Assembly: GCA_964414555.1 (NCBI GenBank)
Contig: CAYPWW010000023.1
Span: 1 to 33,818, forward strand
From: Litorimonas sp964414555
GTDB taxonomy: Bacteria > Pseudomonadota > Alphaproteobacteria > Caulobacterales > Maricaulaceae
Direction of reading: 5' to 3'
DNA length: 33,818 nucleotides
This document shows positions 1-7,646 of this stretch, in pieces (within the stretch, counting starts at the first letter, position 1; the number at the start of each line of letters is the position of its first letter). Both the position numbers and the translations under genes were made by a program. The notes under the pieces were generated by a model that worked only from the letters and a program-made list of their open reading frames with translations, had not been told where the DNA came from and searched no databases.

Positions 1-49
1 TGACCCTCTCGGTGTAAACGAGATGCTCTACCAGCTGAGCTAACCGCCC
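1..49 (-). tRNA. tRNA-Val(UAC), 3' part missing at the window edge
   Basis: Read on the minus strand, the sequence begins GGGCGGT-TA-GCTC (acceptor stem and D arm). It has an anticodon stem TCTCG/CGAGA around the loop TTTACAC, which places anticodon UAC (valine) at positions 34-36. The variable region and the T arm lie beyond position 1, so the gene is truncated by the window and not broken. A second valine tRNA (CAC) lies at 5238-5312. Confidence 0.9.
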
Positions 50-113
50 GTCGCAAGCGACTGGGTTCCTATAAGGATTATGCGCGCGCTGTCCAACGGT
101 CTATAGCACGCCA

Positions 114-467
114 ATGGACGAAATTATCACAGACCACGCCCTGTCGCGCCCCGGCACATTTATGACAGAGCAATGGCGCGGGGCACATGTCTTTAAGGTC
201 GGCACGCGCGACACCTTCAAAATGTTTGCCATTCTGCGACCTGGTGCAGGGGAGGTTACGGTAAAAGCCAGCTCGCCCGAGTCGCGCCAACTCTTGATTG
301 AGGCGGGGGTGGGGCGCGCCCATTCGCATTTACCGCGCGGGAATTGGATCGTGTTGCTGACGGATCGCTTGGAATCAGATGATGTCTGCGAGCGGATAAC
401 GGCGTCATATACCCAAGTCTTGGCGGCTTTGCCCAAGCGTATTTCGGCCTCCTTGCAATCTGGGTGA
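114..467 (+). CDS. MmcQ/YjbR-like (DUF419) family protein
   Basis: 117 residues, the usual length for the small MmcQ/YjbR family, which adopts a CyaY-like fold and is often labelled DNA-binding without firm functional proof. The C-terminal pattern (GNWIVLL, then DDVCERITASYTQVLAALPKR) resembles the family signature, in which a Trp-containing strand is followed by a helix with an S/Y-x-x-V-x-x-x-LPK end. The central part, with FAILRPGAGEVTVKA, fits the family's 'F...R..g.v.lK' strand. The gene stands alone between a divergently oriented tRNA-Val and tRNA-Asp. The start at 114 has no strong Shine-Dalgarno. Family assignment is from pattern recognition only, and the biochemical role is unknown. 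Confidence 0.7.
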   Translation: MDEIITDHALSRPGTFMTEQWRGAHVFKVGTRDTFKMFAILRPGAGEVTVKASSPESRQLLIEAGVGRAHSHLPRGNWIVLLTDRLESDDVCERITASYTQVLAALPKRISASLQSG

Positions 468-497
468 GAAAAACAGCCATTCGCCGCGTTTTGCGCG

Positions 498-526
498 TTG
501 ACGCCTTGCAGACCCGTCGCTAAAGC
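498..526 (+). promoter_or_regulatory. Probable sigma-70 promoter of tRNA-Asp
   Basis: TTGACG (498-503) and TAAAGC (521-526) are separated by 17 bases and lie 14 bases before the mature tRNA 5' end. The -35 box is strong and the -10 box weak. A similar arrangement with the shared word CGTCGCT precedes tRNA-Val(CAC) at 5184-5211, which supports both calls. Confidence 0.5.
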
Positions 527-540
527 GCCGCTACATCTTA

Positions 541-617
541 GCGGGTGTAGCTCAGTTGGTTAGAGCGCTGGCCTGTCACGCCAGAGGCCGCGGGTTCGAG
601 TCCCGTCACTCGCGCCA
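541..617 (+). tRNA. tRNA-Asp(GUC)
   Basis: A complete cloverleaf. The acceptor stem is GCGGGTG/CACTCGC (one G-U pair), the anticodon stem CTGGC/GCCAG encloses CTGTCAC with anticodon GUC (aspartate), and the T arm contains GGTTCGAGTCC. The discriminator base is G at 614, and CCA is encoded at 615-617. A hairpin terminator follows at 646-676. Confidence 0.97.
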
Positions 618-645
618 TTCTCTTTTAAGAGGTGGTATAAGATAC

Positions 646-676
646 AAACGCCTCGGACTTCGGTTCGGGGCGTTTT
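646..676 (+). terminator. Rho-independent terminator after tRNA-Asp
   Basis: AAACGCCTCG (646-655) pairs with CGGGGCGTTT (666-675) through one T-G wobble around a 10-base loop. The stem is flanked by an A-run on the left and TTTT on the right. It ends 11 bases before dusA, so dusA needs read-through or a promoter hidden in this short gap. Confidence 0.75.
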
Positions 677-687
677 GCGTTTAAGGA

Positions 688-1677
688 ATGAGCATGATGG
701 CACCACAGATCAGCGTTGCGCCCATGATGGACTGGACGGACCGGCATTGCCGCTGGTTCCACCGCCAGCTGTCGGCCCACACACGTCTCTATACAGAGAT
801 GGTTGTCGCCGATGCCGTGATTCACGGTCCGCGGGATCGGCTATTGGGATTTGACGAAATCGAGCACCCTGTCGCCTTGCAGATCGGTGGCAGCGATCCA
901 GCCAAACTGGCCGAGGCCACGCGCATTGGTGCAGGCTATGGCTATGATGAAATAAACCTGAATGTCGGTTGCCCGTCGGACCGCGTACAGGCAGGGCGTT
1001 TCGGGGCGTGCCTGATGGCCGAGCCAGAGCTGGTCGCGGACTGTTTCACCGCCATGTCAGAGGCGTCAGAGACTGTCGTGACAGTCAAATGCCGCCTGGG
1101 CATTGATGATCAGGACGTTGAGGCGACCCTTCCGAAGTTTATCGAGACAGTAGCTGCGGCGGGTTGTCAGACTTTTATTGTCCACGCCCGCAAGGCTTGG
1201 CTGAAAGGGCTTTCGCCAAAGGATAACCGCACGATCCCACCCATCGATTATGATCTGGTCCGCGCGATGAAAGTGCGCTTTCCGCAGCTGTCGATTATCG
1301 TCAACGGACAGATCGCGGATGTCACCCAAGCGAAAGACGTTATGGCCGACGTGCTGGACGGCGCGATGATTGGCCGGGCGGCCTATAATACGCCGTGGAT
1401 GCTGACCGAAGTGGATCCGGCTTGGTTCGGCGCAGAAGGCTTTGCGCCGACGCGGGTAGAGATCGCAGAGCGCTTGACTGGATATGCAGCGTCTCGCGAA
1501 GCAACGGACCCATCTACCAAAGCCCTGATTCGACACGTTATGGGCTTATTCGCTGGACAGCCCGGTGCGCGATTGTGGCGGCGTAGCTTGTCCGAAGGCC
1601 TCTCGCAGAAACTGCGCCCATCGGAAATTCTGCGTAAGGCTCTGACGCAGATGCATGAGAGCGCCCGCGCCGCGTGA
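688..1677 (+). CDS. dusA: tRNA-dihydrouridine synthase A
   Basis: Flavin- and NADPH-dependent enzyme that reduces uridines in the tRNA D loop (U20/U20a in the DusA class). The 329 residues match the family length. Visible hallmarks are the FMN-binding start VAPMMDWTDRHCR (about residues 10-22, typical of DusA), the catalytic loop NVGCPSDRVQAGRFGACLM with catalytic Cys95, VKCRLGIDD, the HARKAWLKGLSPK strand, and NGQI/GAMIGRAAYNTPW in the phosphate-binding part. The start is uncertain: ATG at 688 lies directly against an AAGGA motif, while ATG at 694 or 697 would have better spacing. The stop overlaps the next gene by GTGA, which suggests translational coupling. Confidence 0.96.
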   Translation: MSMMAPQISVAPMMDWTDRHCRWFHRQLSAHTRLYTEMVVADAVIHGPRDRLLGFDEIEHPVALQIGGSDPAKLAEATRIGAGYGYDEINLNVGCPSDRVQAGRFGACLMAEPELVADCFTAMSEASETVVTVKCRLGIDDQDVEATLPKFIETVAAAGCQTFIVHARKAWLKGLSPKDNRTIPPIDYDLVRAMKVRFPQLSIIVNGQIADVTQAKDVMADVLDGAMIGRAAYNTPWMLTEVDPAWFGAEGFAPTRVEIAERLTGYAASREATDPSTKALIRHVMGLFAGQPGARLWRRSLSEGLSQKLRPSEILRKALTQMHESARAA

Positions 1678-2513
1678 GTGAGCTTGTCATCAATCTGATG
1701 ATTCTCGTCCTCGTCGGCGGGTTGTCCGGCTTTATCTCTGGCATGTTCGGAATTGGCGGCGGCTCCGTCATGGTGCCCGCGCTGTTCTTTGCGTTCCGCG
1801 CCTTGGGTGTCGAAACCGAAGTCTTGATGCATTGCGCTGTCGCCACAAGCGCGGCGGTCATCATCGTCAATGGTTGGCGCAGTGTGCGCAGTCATTTGGC
1901 GCGGGACAGTGTGGATATGGAGCTGCTCTGGCCGAAGACGCGTATTTGGGCGTCCTACGGCCTCTGGATCGCGATAGGTAGTTTTCTGGCTGCGCTCATC
2001 CTCGCGCCACGTCTCTCGGGGACCACTCTAACATTGATCTTTGCCAGCGTTGCCATGGTCGTTGCGGCGCAGTTCATTTTCGGTCGACCGGATACCGTCA
2101 TTCGCAACGGTGTACCGGGCGGGGCAGGGCCGCCGGTGATTGGCGGTGGGATCGGTGCACTGTCTGCCGTTATGGGGATTGGCGGGGGTTCGCTGTCCGT
2201 GCCGTTTCTGACGCTGTTCGGCGTGCCTGTGCATCGCGCGATAGGGACAGCTGCAGGCTTTGGTCTGATGATCGCGGTGCCTGCCACCTTGGGCTATATT
2301 GTTAGCGGATGGGGTTTGGCAGGCCGTCCGTTTGGGTCGCTGGGCTATGTCAATCTGCCGGGCGTGATTCTTCTTATCACAGCCGCTTGGGCTATGATTC
2401 CGATGGGCACGCGCGCGGCGCATAGCTTGGACGGTGGAAAGCTCCGCCGGATATTCGGGATTGGTCTCGCGCTGATCGCGCTGAATATGGCGCGGGTCGC
2501 GCTCTACACCTAA
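1674..2513 (+). CDS. TauE/SafE family sulfite exporter-type permease
   Basis: 279-residue polytopic membrane protein of the TauE/SafE (DUF81) family, whose members move sulfite, sulfoacetate or other small organic anions. Two homologous halves are visible, each opening with the family's glycine motif: GMFGIGGGSVMVPAL near residue 24 and VMGIGGGSLSVPFL near residue 165. About eight hydrophobic segments can be counted. It starts with GTG at 1674 inside the dusA stop codon (GTGA overlap). There is no sulfur-metabolism neighbour, so the substrate cannot be inferred. The stop codon overlaps that of the convergent protease gene within the tetramer CTAA. Confidence 0.88.
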   Translation: MSELVINLMILVLVGGLSGFISGMFGIGGGSVMVPALFFAFRALGVETEVLMHCAVATSAAVIIVNGWRSVRSHLARDSVDMELLWPKTRIWASYGLWIAIGSFLAALILAPRLSGTTLTLIFASVAMVVAAQFIFGRPDTVIRNGVPGGAGPPVIGGGIGALSAVMGIGGGSLSVPFLTLFGVPVHRAIGTAAGFGLMIAVPATLGYIVSGWGLAGRPFGSLGYVNLPGVILLITAAWAMIPMGTRAAHSLDGGKLRRIFGIGLALIALNMARVALYT

Positions 2514-3040
2514 AGACGCAGCACCAGGGCGTTCGGCGTGGCTTCGACCCGTTGGAGGCGACCGAGATAGCTCATGCCGAGCAGGCTGATGTCCAGACCC
2601 TCTTTCACGACGAGCGCATCGACATCGCGCAAAGTGATACCGCCGAGTGAGACAGATTTCAGCTTCACGGCTGCGGCATAATTTCGCCCGCCTGCCGTAG
2701 AGATCGGAACGCTATAATCCAGCGTGTTGATCTGGATACCGGCCTTGCGGGCATCCTCGACAGTCAGAGCCACAGCGGAGGCGCCCGTATCGACTAAGAA
2801 TTTCACAGACCCCGAATCTACGCGCCCTTGGATCATATATTGCCCAGAACGGCGGTCTTTGGGGACCGAAACGACACTGGCGGAGCGTGCTGGCGTCGGC
2901 ATAGCAGCCGTTCTCACAGGAGCTTCAACGACAGGCGCTTCCGGAACGACATCGTTTTTTCCGCGATCTTGCAGATAGACGACGCCACCAATGCAAACGG
3001 CGACGATGATAGCGGTGTTCATGAGTGTCTTTTCGAGCAT
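2510..3040 (-). CDS. Membrane-anchored retropepsin-like aspartic protease (TIGR02281 type)
   Basis: 176 residues from the ATG at 3040. An N-terminal transmembrane anchor (residues 8-23) is followed by a Pro/Ala/Val-rich linker (about 30-60) and a single aspartic protease domain. The active-site motif is FLVDTGASAVALT with Asp84-Thr85-Gly86, and near the C terminus the family's second signature ISLLGMSYLGRL appears. Such clan AA proteins are common in Alphaproteobacteria and act as dimers with the catalytic domain in the periplasm; the substrate is unknown. The reading frame stays open upstream to 3478, but that extension lies antisense to cobT and is not used. A shorter start at 3022 is possible. 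Confidence 0.85.
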   Translation of the reverse strand: MLEKTLMNTAIIVAVCIGGVVYLQDRGKNDVVPEAPVVEAPVRTAAMPTPARSASVVSVPKDRRSGQYMIQGRVDSGSVKFLVDTGASAVALTVEDARKAGIQINTLDYSVPISTAGGRNYAAAVKLKSVSLGGITLRDVDALVVKEGLDISLLGMSYLGRLQRVEATPNALVLRL

Positions 3041-3152
3041 GTCATGCCCATAACAGGCGGGATTTGAGAAAGACTTTATCCGCAGGCCATGCGATGCGCA
3101 TATTGAGTTTACAGTTAACAAATTGATTCCCATCCAGACGGGTTGAGCCGCC

Positions 3153-4133
3153 ATGTCAGATTCCACAGCCAAGCCTTTTGACGATATTCGAAACCTCGTG
3201 ACGACCATGCCTGAGCGTGACGCGAGCTTCGCGGCTGGAGTGACTGAAGTTGCGCAAGGTCTCGCCCGTGATTTGCGTCCTTTGGGGCGTTTGGATGCGC
3301 CTTTGGCAGAGATCGCGGCGTGGCAGGGTGCGCAAGTCCCACGGCTCGCCCGCCCGCTCATTGCTGTCTTTGCCGGGACGCATGGTGTGGCGGCACATTT
3401 GAGCGACGAAGACCCTGTCCAAGCCTCGCAAGCGCGCGTGGCGAGCCTGACCGAAGGTGCTGCGGCTGTGCGCGGCATGGCGTCAGATCTTGGCGCAGCG
3501 TTTAAAGTCTATGAGTTCGGCATCGAATATCCGAGTGAGGATTTCACAACGGGCGATAGCTTGTCAGAACGTGACTGCGCGGCGGCCATTGCCTTTGGCA
3601 TGGAAGTTGTGGCGGAAGGCGCGGATGTCATTGTTCTAGGCAACGCAGGCCTCGGCGCAGCGACTTCTGCCGCGGCGATCGCGATGGCGCTCTATGGTGG
3701 CACGTCAAAATATTGGGCTGGCGGGAATAATGCTGAAGCGCGGATCGCTGCGGTTGAGACAGGCCTGGATTTCCATCGTGGCGGATCGTCTGACCCGCTA
3801 GATGTGCTGCGGCGCTTTGGCGGGCGCGATATTGCTGGCATGGTTGGGGCAATCCTCGCGGCGCGGCACCAGCGGATTCCGGTCTTGCTGGATGGCTATG
3901 TCGTTTGCGCTGCTGCGGCCGTCCTACATGCCATCGATCCGAATGCGACATCTCACTGTCTTGCGGCGCATGTGTCTGCGGAACCTGCGCATGATGCGTT
4001 GCTGTCTCGCCTCGGCCTGACGCCGATTCTAGATATAGGCGTCAATATTGGTGACGGCGCAGGCAGTGCTTTGGCGCTCTCTGTTTTGAAAACGGCGGCA
4101 GCGGGCCTGACCAGTCTAAAAGATCATTTGTAA
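3153..4133 (+). CDS. cobT: Nicotinate-nucleotide-dimethylbenzimidazole phosphoribosyltransferase (CobT)
   Basis: Catalyses transfer of phosphoribose from nicotinate mononucleotide to the lower-ligand base, forming alpha-ribazole phosphate in cobalamin nucleotide-loop assembly. The 326 residues are slightly short for the family. Recognisable blocks are FAGTHGVAAH (about 72-81), LGNAGLGAATSAAA, FGGRDIAGMVGAILAARHQRIPVLLDGYV (about 225-253) and the C-terminal LDIGVNIGDGAGSALA. In the last block the usual catalytic Glu of the G-E-G-[TS]-G-A motif is Asp301. No other cobalamin gene or cobalamin riboswitch is visible nearby. It is followed after 4 bases by the amino acid dehydrogenase, probably in one transcript. 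Confidence 0.93.
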   Translation: MSDSTAKPFDDIRNLVTTMPERDASFAAGVTEVAQGLARDLRPLGRLDAPLAEIAAWQGAQVPRLARPLIAVFAGTHGVAAHLSDEDPVQASQARVASLTEGAAAVRGMASDLGAAFKVYEFGIEYPSEDFTTGDSLSERDCAAAIAFGMEVVAEGADVIVLGNAGLGAATSAAAIAMALYGGTSKYWAGGNNAEARIAAVETGLDFHRGGSSDPLDVLRRFGGRDIAGMVGAILAARHQRIPVLLDGYVVCAAAAVLHAIDPNATSHCLAAHVSAEPAHDALLSRLGLTPILDIGVNIGDGAGSALALSVLKTAAAGLTSLKDHL

Positions 4134-4137
4134 GCCC

Positions 4138-5187
4138 ATGTTTTCGCACCCTGATTTCGACAACCATGAAGCCGTGCAGCTGTTCTCTGACCCAGAGTCT
4201 GGGCTGCAGTGCATCATTGCCGTGCATAATACGAACCGAGGGCCCGGCGCCGGTGGCACGCGCTTGTGGCATTATCCTGATCCGGCAGATGCCGTTACGG
4301 ATGCTCTGCGCCTCTCGCGCGCGATGAGCTATAAGAACGCGATGGCGGGTTTGGCGCTAGGCGGGGGCAAAGGCGTTATCTTGCGGCCCGAAGGGGATTT
4401 CGATCGAAAGGCTTTATTCGCAGCCTATGGTCGAGCTGTCGAAGCCGTCGGGGGACGCTACATCACCGCAGAAGACGTCGGTGTGTCGCCAGATGATATG
4501 CGGGTGATTAAGACGCAAACTGATTTTGTTGCCGGATTGGACGAGGGCAAAGCAGCCTCAGGCGATCCTTCGCCCGTTACAGCGGAAGGCGTCTTTCGCA
4601 GTATCCGCGTCGCGGCGCGCTACAAAATGGGGCTGGAGTCCCTCAAAGGCTTACGCGTTGCGGTGCAGGGTCTGGGGCATGTGGGCTATGGCTTGTGCGA
4701 ACACTTGCATGGAGCTGGCTGTCAGCTGATCGTGGCAGATATCAATCAGGACGTGCTTTCGCTCGCGCAAGAGGCCTTTGGCGCGATCATCGTTTCGCCA
4801 GATCAAATCCATGCGCAAGCCGTAGATATCTATGCGCCGTGTGCTCTGGGCGGTGCGATTTCCGCGCAGACCTTGCCGCAGATCCGCGCCAGTATCGTTG
4901 CGGGCGCCGCGAATAACCAGCTTGCCACGCCCGACATGGGCGCCGCCTTGCAGACGCTCGGGATTCTCTATGCGCCAGATTATGTCGTGAACGCGGGCGG
5001 GATCATCAATGTCGCCTCGGAAGTTAGCGGGACGTATGATCGCGATTGGGTGTCCGGAAAATTGGACGCGCTGGAAGTGACGCTTTTGGATGTCTTCAAA
5101 CGTGCGGCAGAGCAGGGCGTCCCAACGGACCAGATTGCAGATATGATGGCCCGTGAGCGTATGGGGCTTTCCGCGCAGCCCGCTTGA
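4138..5187 (+). CDS. Leucine dehydrogenase-type Glu/Leu/Phe/Val dehydrogenase
   Basis: NAD-dependent oxidative deamination of branched-chain (or related) amino acids. The 349 residues match leucine/phenylalanine dehydrogenases and are shorter than glutamate dehydrogenase. The dimerisation/catalytic domain contains NRGPGAGGTR, AMSYKNAMAGLALGGGKGVI with Lys66 and Lys78 of the active site, and YITAEDVG. The Rossmann domain begins LRVAVQGLGHVG (GLGHVG at 178-183). The C-terminal part shows AGAANNQLATPD and VNAGGIINV. It starts 4 bases after cobT. Substrate preference among Leu, Val and Phe cannot be decided from the sequence alone. Confidence 0.92.
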   Translation: MFSHPDFDNHEAVQLFSDPESGLQCIIAVHNTNRGPGAGGTRLWHYPDPADAVTDALRLSRAMSYKNAMAGLALGGGKGVILRPEGDFDRKALFAAYGRAVEAVGGRYITAEDVGVSPDDMRVIKTQTDFVAGLDEGKAASGDPSPVTAEGVFRSIRVAARYKMGLESLKGLRVAVQGLGHVGYGLCEHLHGAGCQLIVADINQDVLSLAQEAFGAIIVSPDQIHAQAVDIYAPCALGGAISAQTLPQIRASIVAGAANNQLATPDMGAALQTLGILYAPDYVVNAGGIINVASEVSGTYDRDWVSGKLDALEVTLLDVFKRAAEQGVPTDQIADMMARERMGLSAQPA

Positions 5188-5211
5188 CAGTTGGTGCCGT
5201 CGCTTTAAGAG
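5184..5211 (+). promoter_or_regulatory. Probable sigma-70 promoter of tRNA-Val(CAC)
   Basis: TTGACA (5184-5189), overlapping the stop codon of the dehydrogenase gene, and TAAGAG (5206-5211) are 16 bases apart and end 26 bases before the tRNA. The word CGTCGCT just before the -10 box is shared with the tRNA-Asp promoter region. Confidence 0.45.
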
Positions 5212-5237
5212 GCCGACACGTTTCGTAACACAGAAAC

Positions 5238-5312
5238 GGGCGATTAGCTCAGCGGGAGAGCACTGCCTTCACACGGCAGGGGTCACTGGTTCAATCCCAG
5301 TATCGCCCACCA
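5238..5312 (+). tRNA. tRNA-Val(CAC)
   Basis: Acceptor stem GGGCGAT/ATCGCCC, anticodon stem CTGCC/GGCAG around TTCACAC (anticodon CAC, decoding GUG), T arm with GGTTCAATCC, discriminator A at 5309 and encoded CCA at 5310-5312. Together with tRNA-Val(UAC) at the left edge the window carries two valine isoacceptors. Confidence 0.96.
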
Positions 5313-5371
5313 TTCTTTTAACATGTCCAAGCCTGCCGCTTGCGGAAAACACAGGAATGACTGTCATTCAC

Positions 5372-5444
5372 GGTAACGCGCTGTAACAAATGTGTCACAC
5401 TATGTAACATCGCGTGACGGTAACATAGGTTTCAACATGTTACA
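5372..5444 (+). promoter_or_regulatory. Cluster of GTAAC/GTTAC repeats, candidate operator region of the sphingolipid operon
   Basis: Five short related words sit in 73 bases: GGTAACG (5372-5378), TGTAACA (5382-5388), TGTAACA (5403-5409), GGTAACA (5419-5425) and, inverted, TGTTACA (5438-5444). A TGTGTCACA dyad (5391-5399) lies between the second and third. Centres are about 21, 16 and 19 bases apart. The array lies 110-180 bases upstream of the acyl-AMP ligase. I infer a transcription-factor array; the protein is unknown. Confidence 0.45.
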
Positions 5445-5453
5445 GAGCGTTGC

Positions 5454-5478
5454 AGGTGTTAGGGCATCCTTTACACCT
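5454..5478 (+). promoter_or_regulatory. Imperfect dyad in the leader of the acyl-AMP ligase operon
   Basis: Outer arms AGGTGT (5454-5459) and ACACCT (5473-5478) and inner arms AGG (5461-5463) and CCT (5468-5470) can form a nine-pair stem with a small internal loop and the 4-base loop GCAT. It lacks a T-tract, so it is more likely an operator or leader structure than a terminator. Confidence 0.3.
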
Positions 5479-5553
5479 ATGGTTAATAGCCGAGAGAATA
5501 AAAGTATGTCCCCAGTCTTTGCTCTGACTGACAGGATTGATTGAAAGAGTTCC

Positions 5554-7329
5554 ATGCGCCCACTCCCCTTAGATACATCAAGGCCTTTACCGACAGAACG
5601 CGGATTGCCGCTGCGTCACGCGGATTTTGATAGCCTTTGCGAAGGTCTTGATTACGCTGCTGGTGCGCAGACCGGCCTCAACTATTTTTCTGGCAAAGCT
5701 GAGCTGAAAGCCAGCCTATCCTACGCAGATCTGCGCGAACGCGCCGTTGAAATGGCCAAGCGACTCGTACCTTTTGCCAAGAAAGATGCGCGTATTGGTA
5801 TCGCAGCGGTGTCGTCGCCGGAATTCGCCGTCATGTTCTTTGCCTGCCAATATGCGGGACTTGTCGCTGCGCCTGTGCCGCTGCCGGTCACATTGGGCGG
5901 GCGGTCCTCCTATGAGCGTCAATTGCAGCGCATGGCCGATACGGGCGACTTCCACGCGCTTTTCTGTCCCGAATCGATGGAGCCGATCATGCGGTCAGCC
6001 CTAAACGATCAAGCGATTCCTGTTTTGACGTTTGAAGAAGTTGGTCAACTGCCAATAGGCGATGAAATTCGTCCATTTGGGGCGGATGATCTCTGCTACA
6101 TCCAATATTCCTCAGGCTCTTCCAGTTCGCCAAAGGGCATTATCGGAACGCAATCCTCGGTTTGTGCCAATTGCGTCGCCATTACACGTGATGGCTTGCA
6201 GATTGTTGAGGATGATCGCGCGACCAGCTGGCTGCCACTTTATCACGATATGGGTCTAATTGGATTCCTGATTGCGCCAGTCATGAGCCAGCTAACCGTC
6301 GATTTCATTGATCCGCAAGATTTCACGCGTCGCCCGATTACGTGGTTGCAGCTGATTTCTGACCATAAGGGTACGCTGACTTACGCGCCGACATTTGGCT
6401 ATGAGCTATGCGTGCGTCGCTGGCGGGATGACCGAGAGCTAGACCTGTCGCATCTACGGGCGGCTGGGATTGGCGGTGACATGGTTAGGCCTGAGCCATT
6501 GACAGATTTCCAAAATCTCTTTGGCCCGATGGGTTTCGGGATGGGAACCTACACGCCGAGCTATGGCTTGGCCGAAACGACATTGGCTGCGACATTTGCG
6601 CCGCTCGGGCAGGGGTTGAAGAAGCACACAATCGATATGGCGCGCTACACCCGTACCTCTGAGGCGATTGAAGCGACGGAGCTGACCCGTCCAGAAGACA
6701 CGCGGACTTTCGTCGCGTGTGGCGCGGTTTTGCCGGACCATGAGATCGAGATCCGTGATTTTGACAACAATGTTCTCGGTGAGAAAATGGTTGGTCGCGT
6801 GTGCTTGAAAGGCCCTTCCGTCTCGCCAGGATATTTTCGCAATACGCAAGCCACAGAGGCGGCTTTCTCTAAAGACGGTTGGTTGGACACGGGCGATCTG
6901 GGCTATTGGCTAGAGGATCAACTTGTCGTCACAGGTCGTTATAAAGATTTGATTCTTTGGCACGGCCGTAACATCTGGCCGCAGGATATTGAATGGGCGG
7001 CTCAGGCAGCCGCACCACATCGGTGTGGTCGGGCTTGTGCCTTTGCCATAGGTGGTGCGGGCGACGAGAAGACAATCATGTTGCTGCTGGAATGTCGGAC
7101 CCGCGATTCAAAGCTGCTTGAAGAAATCTACGCCGCTGTGACGGCTGCGATCCGCCTAGAAGTCGGCGTCCCGGTCAAACTGATGCTCGTGCCGAAATCC
7201 ACGATGATCATTACAAGTTCCGGCAAGTTGTCGCGCGCGCGGGTGAAGGCAAAATATCTGGAAGGTGGAATTATCGACCTGCAGGCCGAAGAACCGCTCA
7301 GTGTTGTTGGGTCGACATCCAAAGGATAG
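5554..7329 (+). CDS. aasR: Fatty acyl-AMP ligase / acyl-ACP synthetase of sphingolipid synthesis (AasR-like)
   Basis: Adenylate-forming enzyme that activates a fatty acid, most likely for loading onto the ACP encoded next. The 591 residues match stand-alone FAAL proteins. Motifs are the ATP P-loop SSGSSSSPKG (186-195), the FAAL-typical WLPLYHDMGLIGF (226-238), YGLAETTLAATF, the hinge DGWLDTGDLGYW and GRYKDLILWHGRNIWPQDIEW, and the C-terminal catalytic Lys558 in SSGKLSRARVK. The start has AAAGAG seven bases upstream. In Caulobacter an acyl-ACP synthetase of this kind supplies acyl-ACP to serine palmitoyltransferase together with a special ACP; the order ligase-ACP-SPT here makes the same role likely. 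Sixty-five bases separate it from the ACP gene. Confidence 0.88.
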   Translation: MRPLPLDTSRPLPTERGLPLRHADFDSLCEGLDYAAGAQTGLNYFSGKAELKASLSYADLRERAVEMAKRLVPFAKKDARIGIAAVSSPEFAVMFFACQYAGLVAAPVPLPVTLGGRSSYERQLQRMADTGDFHALFCPESMEPIMRSALNDQAIPVLTFEEVGQLPIGDEIRPFGADDLCYIQYSSGSSSSPKGIIGTQSSVCANCVAITRDGLQIVEDDRATSWLPLYHDMGLIGFLIAPVMSQLTVDFIDPQDFTRRPITWLQLISDHKGTLTYAPTFGYELCVRRWRDDRELDLSHLRAAGIGGDMVRPEPLTDFQNLFGPMGFGMGTYTPSYGLAETTLAATFAPLGQGLKKHTIDMARYTRTSEAIEATELTRPEDTRTFVACGAVLPDHEIEIRDFDNNVLGEKMVGRVCLKGPSVSPGYFRNTQATEAAFSKDGWLDTGDLGYWLEDQLVVTGRYKDLILWHGRNIWPQDIEWAAQAAAPHRCGRACAFAIGGAGDEKTIMLLLECRTRDSKLLEEIYAAVTAAIRLEVGVPVKLMLVPKSTMIITSSGKLSRARVKAKYLEGGIIDLQAEEPLSVVGSTSKG

Positions 7330-7394
7330 GTGACGGCTCGACTGGACGGCACGGCGTGGCTTTGTTATCGCGCTGAAACCACAGGGGAATAGCC

Positions 7395-7646
7395 ATGAGC
7401 GCGCCAAGCGATTCTGACATTTACGATAAGATTTGCGAGCTGTTGAAGCCGTATAATCCCAAGGGTCATCCGATTGAACGGTCCTCCGGCATTATGTCCG
7501 ACCTTGAGGTCGACTCTGTCGCCGTGTTCGATCTGATCATGGAATTGGAAGACCACTACGACATCTCCATCCCGATGGAGATGGTCTCAGACATCAAGAC
7601 CGTGGGTGAGCTGGCAATTGCCGTCAAAGGCCTAACAACATCATGA
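7395..7646 (+). CDS. Dedicated acyl carrier protein for serine palmitoyltransferase
   Basis: 83-residue acidic protein with the ACP fold. The phosphopantetheine attachment motif is DLEVDSVAVFDLIMELED with Ser41, where DSV replaces the housekeeping DSL. Helix 3 is represented by IPMEMVSDIKTVGELAIAV. The start is supported by AGGGGAA seven bases upstream. It ends inside the SPT start (ATGA overlap), which indicates translational coupling. By analogy with the special ACP (AcpR) next to spt in Caulobacter, it should deliver the acyl chain made by the preceding ligase. Confidence 0.9.
   Translation: MSAPSDSDIYDKICELLKPYNPKGHPIERSSGIMSDLEVDSVAVFDLIMELEDHYDISIPMEMVSDIKTVGELAIAVKGLTTS

Noticed and set aside
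3041..3152. Cobalamin riboswitch ahead of cobT
   Set aside because: The space is about 110 bases and no B12-box-like element was recognised.
3041..3478. N-terminal extension of the aspartic protease frame
   Set aside because: It runs antisense through cobT with a composition unlike a protein, and the transmembrane anchor begins right after ATG 3040.
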